Shown here one piece after another: positions 54,608-62,744 of a stretch of DNA of 64,000 nt. Position numbers and translations under genes: made by a program. The stretch is from Bacillota bacterium (GTDB taxonomy: Bacteria; Bacillota; Clostridia; Acetivibrionales; Acetivibrionaceae), in the NCBI GenBank assembly GCA_023421115.1, contig JAEZUI010000049.1, positions 1 to 64,000 of the forward strand, given 5' to 3'. A model generated the notes under the pieces. The model ran no database searches and was not told the origin of the DNA. It saw only the letters and a program-made list of their open reading frames with translations. Position 1 is the stretch's first letter; each line of letters starts with the position of its first letter.

Positions 54608-55795
54608 TCAAAGTATTCGTGGATTTTTAACATCTTCATTGCATTCTTCATCATAGTTAATATCAGCATGCCCAAATCCAAAAAGTTTGAAAAATTCTTC
54701 CCTATATCCTTTGATATCGGATATTTTTTCAAGATTTGCAGTATTTACCATAACCCATAACTTAGATACCTCATTTTGAATATCTTCTTTCATTTCAAAA
54801 TCATCTAAACGTATCCTACCTGCTTCATCTATCAATAAATTATCTGTATACAAACGATCTTTCAACAGCCTGAACATCTGCTCAATACAACCTTCATGAG
54901 TTCCTTTCTCCTTCATCGCCTTGTATAAAAGTGAAATGTATAGAGGAACTACAGGTATCGCTGAACTTGATTGAGTTACCAAGGCTTTGTTCACTGAAAT
55001 ATAAGCCTTTCCATTAATATCCTTAAGCATGTCTGCTATGCTTTTTGACGAAGCATCGAGATGATCTTTTGCCTTCCCTATTGTACCGTCTTTATATACA
55101 GCATGAGTCAATTCCGGTCCTATGTAGGAAAACGCAACTGTGATAGCACCATCGGCAAGTACTCCCGCATTCTTAAGAGCTTTCATCCACATTTCCCAGT
55201 CTTCTCCACCCATTACAGCTACCGTCTGCCTGATTTCTTCTTCAGAGGCAGGCTCTATAGTTACATCCGATACTTCTCCATCGTGGAAATTAACTGTTTT
55301 ATTTGTGTAGGGCTTTCCTATAGGCTTTATTACAGAATTAAACACCTCACCTGTCTGCGGATGAGTTCTTCTTGGAGAAGCAAGGCTGTATATAATAAGA
55401 TCAACCTTTCCCCAATCATTTTTGATAAGCTCAATGGTTTGATCTTTAATACTATCTGAAAAGGCATCCCCGTTTATACTCTTTGAATATAAACCTGCTT
55501 TGATTGCCTCTTCCTCAAATGCCGCCATATTGTACCAACCAGCCGTTGCTGTACGTTTATTCTCCGCAGGCCTTTCAAAAAATATACCTATTGTGTCAGC
55601 ACCAGAGCCAAAAGCTGCTGCTACTCGTGAAGCTAATCCATAACCCGTTGATGCTCCAATCACAAGAACTTTTTTAGGTCCGTTTATTGGGCCTTTACCC
55701 TTGACATATTTTATCTGTTCTCGAACATTTTGTGCGCACCCTTCAGGATGTGCAGTAGTACAAATAAAACCCCTAGTTTTTGGCTTTATAATCAT
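54608..55795 (-). CDS. fabV: Trans-2-enoyl-CoA/ACP reductase FabV
   Basis: This 395-residue NADH-dependent single-domain reductase reduces the trans-2 double bond in fatty-acid elongation or of crotonyl-CoA. The nucleotide motif GASTGYGL is at 47-54, the FabV active-site pair is Y234 and K243 (YKDGTIGKAK, Tyr-x8-Lys), and IYSLASPRRTHPQTG is near 135-149. Length and motifs match FabV/Ter rather than FabI or FabK. It stands alone with its own terminator. FabV enzymes are naturally less sensitive to triclosan. Confidence 0.95.
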   Translation of the reverse strand: MIIKPKTRGFICTTAHPEGCAQNVREQIKYVKGKGPINGPKKVLVIGASTGYGLASRVAAAFGSGADTIGIFFERPAENKRTATAGWYNMAAFEEEAIKAGLYSKSINGDAFSDSIKDQTIELIKNDWGKVDLIIYSLASPRRTHPQTGEVFNSVIKPIGKPYTNKTVNFHDGEVSDVTIEPASEEEIRQTVAVMGGEDWEMWMKALKNAGVLADGAITVAFSYIGPELTHAVYKDGTIGKAKDHLDASSKSIADMLKDINGKAYISVNKALVTQSSSAIPVVPLYISLLYKAMKEKGTHEGCIEQMFRLLKDRLYTDNLLIDEAGRIRLDDFEMKEDIQNEVSKLWVMVNTANLEKISDIKGYREEFFKLFGFGHADINYDEECNEDVKNPRIL

Positions 55796-55958
55796 TGTTT
55801 ATCTCCTTTAAACAAAAAGATATTAATTATTTAACACTACTTTTTTACATACAATAATATAACCTAATATTGATATAAAATCAAACATAACTATTATAAC
55901 ACTATAACAAATACACCCCAAAAACTAAAAAAGAGGGATAAAATTATGTATGAGCGAA

Positions 55959-56229
55959 CTAAATGTAAATAAGGAACTCCTGATTGATAACGGTCACAAA
56001 CATACCATCATAGAAAAAACTGTAGGTTGTAGACGGAGCCGGAGCATATTGTGCCTGCTCCTTTGATTCTATCTTTTTTAGCTTTATAGTTTGTCCTCTT
56101 GATTTGGCTAGCTCAGCTATTAATGGAGCATATTTATCGGTATGAGGGCACTGATTGGTATAAGTATAAAACCATCCCTTTCTCGCGAATCAAAGCATTC
56201 TTACGGCAATCCTGAAATAGTTCCAGCCC
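55959..56229 (-). pseudogene. Remnant of a GNAT-YoaP-type acetyltransferase
   Basis: Reading from 56229 down, one frame gives ELFQDCRKNALIREKGMVLY, and a shifted frame continues YTNQCPHTDKYAPLIAELAK, then KSRGQTIKLKKIESKEQAQ, then TTYSFFYDGMFV to a stop at 55959. This is the thioredoxin-like C-terminal (YoaP) part of a GNAT acetyltransferase family, with the CP motif. The catalytic N-terminal GNAT part is gone and at least one frameshift (near 56166-56177) interrupts the rest. Confidence 0.68.
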
Positions 56230-56273
56230 TTACCTCTTTAAAACTTTTGAGTGCCAATTGGTATCCATTCTAA

Positions 56274-56519
56274 TTACTTCTGATGTTCTAAGAAAGCTAT
56301 CTCCGCATCAATTAGCTCCTTTAGCTTTTTTAATTCCATTTCAGTCAAAGTAATACCCTTCCCCATTTTTTCATGCGAATCGTCCCAGTCGCGAATGTCA
56401 TACTTCGGTTCTCCTCCATTCCAACTGATTCGATTTAGTTCTTTTTTCCAACCTTTGTTCCCCTCAGAAATCACACCAAGTTCATTAATAATTTCAAACT
56501 TAAAATCATTTCCCGTCAA
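56274..56519 (-). CDS. PC4/YdbC-like ssDNA-binding protein
   Basis: This short protein (81 residues from a TTG at 56519, or 84 from a GTG at 56528) has the YdbC/PC4 pattern FEIINELGVISEGNKGWKKELNRISWNGGEPKYDIRDWDDSHEKMGKGITLTEMELKKLKELI. PC4-fold proteins bind single-stranded DNA as dimers. AAGGAG lies 7 bases before the TTG and immediately next to the GTG, so TTG is the better start. It begins within 13 bp of the large helicase gene's end and is almost surely co-transcribed, so it may be an ssDNA-binding partner. Confidence 0.8.
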   Translation of the reverse strand: MTGNDFKFEIINELGVISEGNKGWKKELNRISWNGGEPKYDIRDWDDSHEKMGKGITLTEMELKKLKELIDAEIAFLEHQK

Positions 56520-56531
56520 AAAAGTCACTCC

Positions 56532-59500
56532 TTAATTTATCATTATCCGCCAAGCTGGTTTGTTATTTGTAGCCACCGCACCACGACCTTCATAACTCCA
56601 CCGGCTATTTTGTTTATTAAGAATAGATTCCACTATTTCTTTCTGACCTGGTTCATCACCTTTGACAATCCACAAAATACCCGATTGTTCACATTTATCT
56701 ATAAAACTTAAATTTGCTATCTTAAGTTCTTTTATCAGCTCTTCTACTTTTTTGGAAGAAGCTGAATGCGAAAACAATTCCGGTTTAGGTGATGAGGTTA
56801 TTTTTGTCTCTGCTTCTTTTAGTTTTTGTTGAATTATAGTTTGCTTCTGCTCATAAGGTAGTTTAAATGTCTGTGTCGATTTTGGCAACTCTTCTTTTTT
56901 CTTTATAACTGGTTTAGATTCCTGCTTTTCTTTATGTATATGCTCAGACTTATAGAACTGATGAGTAGGTATTTCTTCATTTTCAGTAGTCCATTCATCA
57001 ATAATCTGAGTTGCCCTGATTTTAACCCGAGATATAAGTTCTGATTCAACTTTTTTTATTTCCTCAGTAGGCCTTTCAATACCTTCGGGAAATATTCCAT
57101 ACTTATCCAACTCTTTTATTACACGTTCTATTGTTGCATTTGGATTTCTATAGTACTCACTTCCCCTAATTCTAATAAATCTCCAGCCTAGTCTCTCAAG
57201 AATTGCTTGCCGCTCCATATCAGAACGCATCTTTTCATCTCCACTGTGAAATTGATCCCCATCGCACTCAATTGCCACACACTGGCCTCTATAAATTGCG
57301 ACCATATCGATACGATAAGCACCAACCTCTCTCTGTTGCTCTAAATGGTACCCAGCAACTACTAAAGCCTTACCTACTGCTTCTTCAAAAGGTGATTCCG
57401 AATTCACTCGAATTTTTTCAGAAAGTTGTGCAAATGGATTTTCAACATATTCCAATAAATCACGCCTTAAATCTCCAGGTTTTAAGTCTTTAGAATAGTC
57501 AAGCGAATGAACAACCCATATTTGGTCCTTTGCACGGCTTACAGCAACATTGTATCTTTGTTTTCTTGATTGATCAGCACCTTCCCCAGCCATAGTTAGT
57601 GGTCCATCTCCTTCGTTGCTATCAACAATTGACAGAAAAACTATATCACGTTCATCACCCTGAAAATGGGATGCATTCCCGCATAAGATACACCGACTTT
57701 CTATAACCGAGGGTTCAATCTTTTCAAGAATCATCTCTTGAATTAATTGTGCTTGTTCATCTCCAAGTAAAGAAATCACTCCAAGTGTCATTCCTTCATA
57801 TTCTTTTTGTTCTATACATGCCAACATCAGTGATACAATTGTCTCAGCTTCCTTCCGATTTATTTTTCTCTTTCCATCCCTCTGTCCTTCATTAACTCTA
57901 AACTGAATTAAAGGAGGTTTAACATTACATGTACTGGCATCTCTTAAAGGTTTTATTTTAAAGTCATACGACAACTTATTGCAATAACCTATAATGTCGG
58001 GTACACATCTGAAATGTTCTCGGAGCATTAATGGTTGAAAAGTTGTTGCAGCAATGTCATACAATGAAGTTTTTGCATCATACAAATGCCAATTAGGAAT
58101 TAGTTCTTTTATATACATCTCTCTAAGCGCATTCATTCGGTCAATATCCATGCCAACGGCTAAAGGACTAACCTGCTTATCGTCACCTACAATAATAACT
58201 TTTTTTGCCATATAAACAATTGCTAAAGCGGATACATCCGACTGACTTGCTTCATCAATAATAACAACATCAAACCTATTCTCTGCCGGATTAAGACTCT
58301 CTAAGGCTTTATTGATTGGCATAATCCATGCTGGAACTGCCAATTGACATTTTGCCATTAACTCACGAGCCTGTTTCTTTAATGCAGGAGCATTTTTTCC
58401 AGTACCTTTTCCTATTTTTTTAACTGTAAGCTTCCAGCCCTGTAGTGCCTGCTTCATACTTATATCTCTTTCAGTCCTTAAAAGCAAATGATACCATGCA
58501 CTTTTAGACGCAACAGTCGATGTAATATCTCTCAATTTTTTGCTGAGCATAACAGATTTATATTGTAACTCTTCATATGGCTCTGCGGTTATTGAATCAA
58601 TAATTCCGGCAAATTGTTTCCATTTCCATGCTTCTTCAATTGTCTGCGGGCATGTAGTCTCGCCGTGAATCCCAAGCCTCCTCCTAATAGCATCCGCCCA
58701 TTCTGGTGCAATCGACTCAATTTTGTCCAGTAATCCCTCTCTTTGTTTTTTTAAGTTATACTTTTCATAAAGCTGTAAAAGATTATTATATAGAATTTCA
58801 TACTCTTCAATTTTGTTATTCTGTAGTGAATTTATGATGTTTCTGCATATTGATGAATTCTTTCTATTCTGCTCGGATAACACATTAATTGCTTCCTGTT
58901 TTCGTTGTTCAATTGACTTTAATTCCAAATAGCACCTAGCAATTTCTATATATACAGGCATGGTTTTCTGCACTGTCATAAGAATTTTTTCAGTCTTTAT
59001 CAAATCAGAATCTAGATCTGATGACATAAAAATTTTACTACTATCAAACCCCGCATCTGAAATCAGCTTACACAGCTCGATATATTCATTCTTATACCAA
59101 TCAAGATACCTCTTTATTGATGGAACTAGTTGAATACAAATCTGCTCTGGTTCATCACCTAAATCGAAAAACTTGAGGAGACCATACTTTGCAATCATTT
59201 CATTCCATAACACAGCGGTATATGTTCTTTTTTCTAGTAATTCTATATAACTTATTGCTACCAAGCAGTCTTTAGAAGAAGAGATTTCCTTTTTATTAAC
59301 TCTCACTTGCGATAGTGCAAAATCTATATGTTTATCAAATAGCTTATCAAGTTTTCCAATTTTACCTTTTTTTTCATAAATATCAGCAATCTTTTGCAGA
59401 TCAATCTTCAACTGTGCCAAATCTTCTTCTTTATCAATTTCAACAGTACTTCCTATCATCTTTGTTACAATTGAATCTGCATAGTTTGCTGTATCTTCAA

Positions 59501-61523
59501 TTGCATCCACCAACATACACCATTTAGCTCTATAGCCTCCATCTTTTTTACCATCGACGACTGCATAAACCATCCACCCGTCAACATCATTAAATGTACT
59601 TATGTATTTAGATAAACGTTGTAATGCTTCGAAAGATGGTTTTTGGACAATGATGCACTTATCATTGTCTATTTGCCCATATACTTTATCTTCTAAAAAG
59701 TCTTCTGTTACCTTTAATTGAATCAAGCTCCCCAAATCAGCCATTGAATCTTTATTTTTAATATAAGTTTGAAAATCCGAAGAAAAATACAAAGGTGTTG
59801 GTAACAATTCAGGATTAGGTAAGTTGTTTCCCAATTCAACCTCTTCATCCTCGGTTATTCCTGCATTGCTACGATACAGCTTAATCAATTCCTCACTTGT
59901 AAGCGGTAAAGAGTGAGGAAAGATTACTTTCCCCGGAATATATGATAGATTCTCAGCGTTTGCATTAACAAAACTAGCTACTTTTGCAGGTGAAAACCCT
60001 TCACCATTATAAACAATTGGTTCAAACTCTTTGTATTTTATTGCATATATACTTCTTCGCACTTCGGCAAGCTGTTTTATGATTTCAGCACGTATTCTGC
60101 TGTCCTCATCAATGCTTCTCCTCATTTCACTTGAAGTATGCCTTGAAAGATATTCAGAAATCCCATCAACTGAACGTCCCATATCAAGGCTCGTATCATC
60201 AAGTATTGAAACACATAGATTTTTAATTTCATCTGATACTTTGTCTTTTAATACTGACAATGCCTTTTTGGTATGACTTGTAACAAGAACATTCTTCCCT
60301 TGAGCAAGAAAATGTCCAAGAAGATTTGCAATAGTATGCGTTTTACCAGTACCCGGAGGTCCCTGAACTAAAACAGCATTATAGTGTTCAATTCTTTCAG
60401 CAATTTCAAGTTGTTCACGATTTGCTTCTTTTGATAGAAGAATGTCAACATTTTCTCCACTAAGTGCTGCAAGCTTTTCATCAATAGTCGGCTCACCATC
60501 GTTTTGTGGAACTTCAACTAATCCGCCATCTACAATATCAATTAAATGTCCTGGAATAAATTTAGTAGATTCTATGCTCATAATAATTTCTTCAATTGCT
60601 TTTAAAGTGCCATCTATTCTTTTCCTAATAAAGAAAACCGGTGACAACCTCGTAACAAGCTTATCCTGTCTTTCAACCTTCTCATCAGTGTCTTTTATAA
60701 ACTTGCTATCTGAACATAGTCTATGAGTCAAAGTTTTCAAAAAGTCCGGTGTATCATTACGATCCAAAGGATGATAAAAGTTGTCACGTAATTCTTCCTT
60801 AAGCTGCTTAACCGAACTGTGATCTATGTCTTCTATTTCCTGCAAAAGGAGTGTATACATCTCTGGTTCGCTATCGGTATCGTGTATAGCTATTATATTA
60901 TTCTTTGCATCAAAAACGAGCTTTGCTCGCTTTAAGAGAATTGGATGGTTTATTTCAGTTTTTGTCATATCCTGAATCAAACCATTTCCAATTATTAATT
61001 CAAGAGACTCAGATTCTCTTTCAAGGTCTATATGCATCTGAAATAAGCGAGTAAAAAATCGGCGTGTGCTGTTAATCACCTTTTGCTTTTCTACCCACAA
61101 TGCCCTTATGGAAGACCACCTTTCATAGGCATTAACTCTTTCAACAGAATCACCAAAATGCTCTACTAGATTTTCTTGATCAATTTGTTCATCAGAATTA
61201 ATGTAGTCAATTAATGTTTCCTTAAAAGCAGCTGTGTTTGTATACTTGTCCCAGCCTGGTACCAACCACTCCTCTATACCCTCTGGTGGTTCAGGGCAGC
61301 GCTGGAACTCTGGCTTTTTTACCTCAAGCAATAAAGAATCATTATCAGATTCTCCCTCAACACGATCTCTATAAAATAGTTTAATATTTTCGGTATCAAC
61401 TTGTATATCTTTTAAAAAGCAGGTCCAATACTGTTTTTCCACATCAGTTACAACCCTATATTTTAATGCACATAATTCTTTTATATACTTGTAAAGTGCT
61501 ATTACTTTTTCAGCTCTTTCCAT
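56532..61523 (-). CDS. Large superfamily 1 helicase with C-terminal Vsr-like (MTES_1575-type) nuclease
   Basis: This 1663-residue protein combines an unrecognised N-terminal region (1-350), an Upf1-like SF1 helicase (Walker A GPPGTGKT at 388-395, Walker B DVVIIDEASQSD near 1087, DDKQVSPL, and the late motif RYNVAVSRAKDQIWVVHS near 1325), long helical inserts (about 600-1000), and a nuclease of the Vsr/DUF559/MTES_1575 type near 1385-1480 (SPFEEAVGKAL, then YRIDMVAIYRGQCVAIECDGDQFH, RLGWRFIRIRGSEYYRNP). The C-terminal 180 residues carry a charged linker and a small domain. Similar helicase-Vsr proteins are anti-phage candidates (compare Hhe, DUF4011-helicase-Vsr), though no DUF4011 signature is seen. 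GAGGTAA precedes the ATG. Confidence 0.88.
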   Translation of the reverse strand: MERAEKVIALYKYIKELCALKYRVVTDVEKQYWTCFLKDIQVDTENIKLFYRDRVEGESDNDSLLLEVKKPEFQRCPEPPEGIEEWLVPGWDKYTNTAAFKETLIDYINSDEQIDQENLVEHFGDSVERVNAYERWSSIRALWVEKQKVINSTRRFFTRLFQMHIDLERESESLELIIGNGLIQDMTKTEINHPILLKRAKLVFDAKNNIIAIHDTDSEPEMYTLLLQEIEDIDHSSVKQLKEELRDNFYHPLDRNDTPDFLKTLTHRLCSDSKFIKDTDEKVERQDKLVTRLSPVFFIRKRIDGTLKAIEEIIMSIESTKFIPGHLIDIVDGGLVEVPQNDGEPTIDEKLAALSGENVDILLSKEANREQLEIAERIEHYNAVLVQGPPGTGKTHTIANLLGHFLAQGKNVLVTSHTKKALSVLKDKVSDEIKNLCVSILDDTSLDMGRSVDGISEYLSRHTSSEMRRSIDEDSRIRAEIIKQLAEVRRSIYAIKYKEFEPIVYNGEGFSPAKVASFVNANAENLSYIPGKVIFPHSLPLTSEELIKLYRSNAGITEDEEVELGNNLPNPELLPTPLYFSSDFQTYIKNKDSMADLGSLIQLKVTEDFLEDKVYGQIDNDKCIIVQKPSFEALQRLSKYISTFNDVDGWMVYAVVDGKKDGGYRAKWCMLVDAIEDTANYADSIVTKMIGSTVEIDKEEDLAQLKIDLQKIADIYEKKGKIGKLDKLFDKHIDFALSQVRVNKKEISSSKDCLVAISYIELLEKRTYTAVLWNEMIAKYGLLKFFDLGDEPEQICIQLVPSIKRYLDWYKNEYIELCKLISDAGFDSSKIFMSSDLDSDLIKTEKILMTVQKTMPVYIEIARCYLELKSIEQRKQEAINVLSEQNRKNSSICRNIINSLQNNKIEEYEILYNNLLQLYEKYNLKKQREGLLDKIESIAPEWADAIRRRLGIHGETTCPQTIEEAWKWKQFAGIIDSITAEPYEELQYKSVMLSKKLRDITSTVASKSAWYHLLLRTERDISMKQALQGWKLTVKKIGKGTGKNAPALKKQARELMAKCQLAVPAWIMPINKALESLNPAENRFDVVIIDEASQSDVSALAIVYMAKKVIIVGDDKQVSPLAVGMDIDRMNALREMYIKELIPNWHLYDAKTSLYDIAATTFQPLMLREHFRCVPDIIGYCNKLSYDFKIKPLRDASTCNVKPPLIQFRVNEGQRDGKRKINRKEAETIVSLMLACIEQKEYEGMTLGVISLLGDEQAQLIQEMILEKIEPSVIESRCILCGNASHFQGDERDIVFLSIVDSNEGDGPLTMAGEGADQSRKQRYNVAVSRAKDQIWVVHSLDYSKDLKPGDLRRDLLEYVENPFAQLSEKIRVNSESPFEEAVGKALVVAGYHLEQQREVGAYRIDMVAIYRGQCVAIECDGDQFHSGDEKMRSDMERQAILERLGWRFIRIRGSEYYRNPNATIERVIKELDKYGIFPEGIERPTEEIKKVESELISRVKIRATQIIDEWTTENEEIPTHQFYKSEHIHKEKQESKPVIKKKEELPKSTQTFKLPYEQKQTIIQQKLKEAETKITSSPKPELFSHSASSKKVEELIKELKIANLSFIDKCEQSGILWIVKGDEPGQKEIVESILNKQNSRWSYEGRGAVATNNKPAWRIMIN

Positions 61524-61549
61524 TGTTATTACCTCAGTTTATCAATTTT

Positions 61550-61743
61550 TCAAAAGAAACCGCTATCATTTATGCTTAACTTCTTTAATTCTCTCATCTT
61601 CGGTTTTTTGTCCTTTGGAACAGCCCAAACAGAAGCATACTTCTTTGCCCCTGCAATTCTAACTTCAACACATAAAATCTGAACTCTCCGCTGAGAAATC
61701 CCCATTTTTCAGCGGCTTCTTTAGAGGTCATATATTCAAACAT
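61550..61743 (-). pseudogene. Frameshifted small HTH (excisionase-like) gene
   Basis: From 61743 the frame reads MFEYMTSKEAAEKWG, and after a run of four G the +1-corrected frame continues ISQRRVQILCVEVRIAGAKK and YASVWAVPKDKKPKM to a stop at 61550. Together these give a typical 60-65-residue helix-turn-helix protein of clostridial mobile regions. The extra G at about 61699-61702 breaks it. It ends 27 bp before the helicase start, so it may once have headed that operon as a regulator. A sequencing error in the G-run is possible. Confidence 0.7.
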
Positions 61744-61903
61744 ATCACACATCATGTACATCTTCTAATTGTAACGTTTTCCACATAATATATTATTCTT
61801 TTATCCGATCAAGGTCAATGAAATTGTAGAAAATTCTTTAATTAAAACAAGAAATTAGTTGATTCTACACATTTTTTTGAAAATCATGTCATAAAACATC
61901 ATA

Positions 61904-61978
61904 TGTAACCCACAGCAATTATTGCATCAAGGTTTGTAATGAATTACTTCTCTTTTTACGTCTCGATTTCTTCCTTTT
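61904..61978 (-). pseudogene. Fragment of a RhuM-family gene
   Basis: On the minus strand GRNRDVKREVIHY followed, after a shift, by LDAIIAVGY matches the conserved core of RhuM proteins (R.V...IIHYNLD.I.AVGYRV). Only about 25 codons remain, with a frameshift in between. RhuM genes are common in genomic islands. Confidence 0.55.
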
Positions 61979-61979
61979 G

Positions 61980-62004
61980 AACTACCGAGATTTTCTCGGT
62001 AGTT
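61980..62004. repeat. Perfect 11-bp inverted repeat
   Basis: AACTACCGAGA and TCTCGGTAGTT are separated by three bases. No T-run on either side. It lies next to the RhuM fragment and may be a leftover site of an inserted element. Confidence 0.5.
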
Positions 62005-62065
62005 CACTATATACCAATTCTGTCATATAGCATCTCTCTTTATGATGAAAATTTGTCGTTCATTT

Positions 62066-62584
62066 TCAAACTAAGTAAGGAACAATCACATCATAGAATT
62101 TTTTACTCCACTCCGCGTGAAACTTAGCCATCTGTAACCAGTCAGTTTCCTGTTCGATGCTTACATTATCCAACTGATAAGAAACCTTTGAGGATTTAAT
62201 ACTATCGCCTCTATTCCAAACCAAAGCAACTTCTAATGCCGCTTCAATTTCATTTTTGTGTGTAATCAAAGCATCAAACGCTGCCTTGTTATCCTCTTGT
62301 TTGGATTTTCCCAAATAAATCTCAACACGAGCAGAATCGTAGTTTGCCACGCAGTTAATACTGAAACCACCGACTCCAAAGAAAGCACTTATCCAGTTAT
62401 CCTTTGACGGATTGACCTTAGAGAATAAACCATCATCGTCTGCCTCATGGACATAGTCCAGAGCAAATGACCAGTAACGCTTTCTTAATTCATAGCGTGT
62501 TCCAGCCAATTCCTCGTCATCTGCATTATCTGTATTATGGAAGAAGCTACCCCATAAGATACTACTGCTAAGGAGTTGGTCTTG
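62066..62584 (-). pseudogene. 5'-truncated DUF4268 gene
   Basis: An open frame of about 170 codons (62584 down to the stop at 62066) encodes QDQLLSSSILWGSFFHNTDN, then ADDEELAGTRYELRKRYWSF and on to DWLQMAKFHAEWSKKFYDVI, which is the DUF4268 domain usually found at the C-terminal end of longer, restriction-like proteins. There is no ATG or GTG start upstream of the conserved part: a TAG at 62585-62587 cuts it off, and the first possible start is a TTG at 62509. The N-terminal half seems lost. Expression as a short protein from the TTG cannot be excluded. Confidence 0.65.
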
Positions 62585-62595
62585 CTATATGTTAA

Positions 62596-62688
62596 ATAAT
62601 TCTTAAACGGCATAAAGGAAGAGCCTGGATGACAGGTGAAATAGACTTAGGTGCTACTTTCTACTTCACCCTCCCCAAAGCAGAATAG
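62596..62688 (+). pseudogene. Tail fragment of a sensor histidine kinase
   Basis: On the plus strand, ILKRHKGRAWMTGEIDLGAT then FYFTLPKAE and a stop match the end of HATPase domains (I.E.HGGRIWVESE.G.GTTFYFTLP). Only about 30 codons are left, upstream frames are closed by a stop at 62593-62595, and the orientation is opposite to its neighbours. Confidence 0.6.
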
Positions 62689-62744
62689 CATTTTATATAA
62701 ATCCACTATTATTGGAAGTTTGTAGACTGAAGTCTAACACTAAT

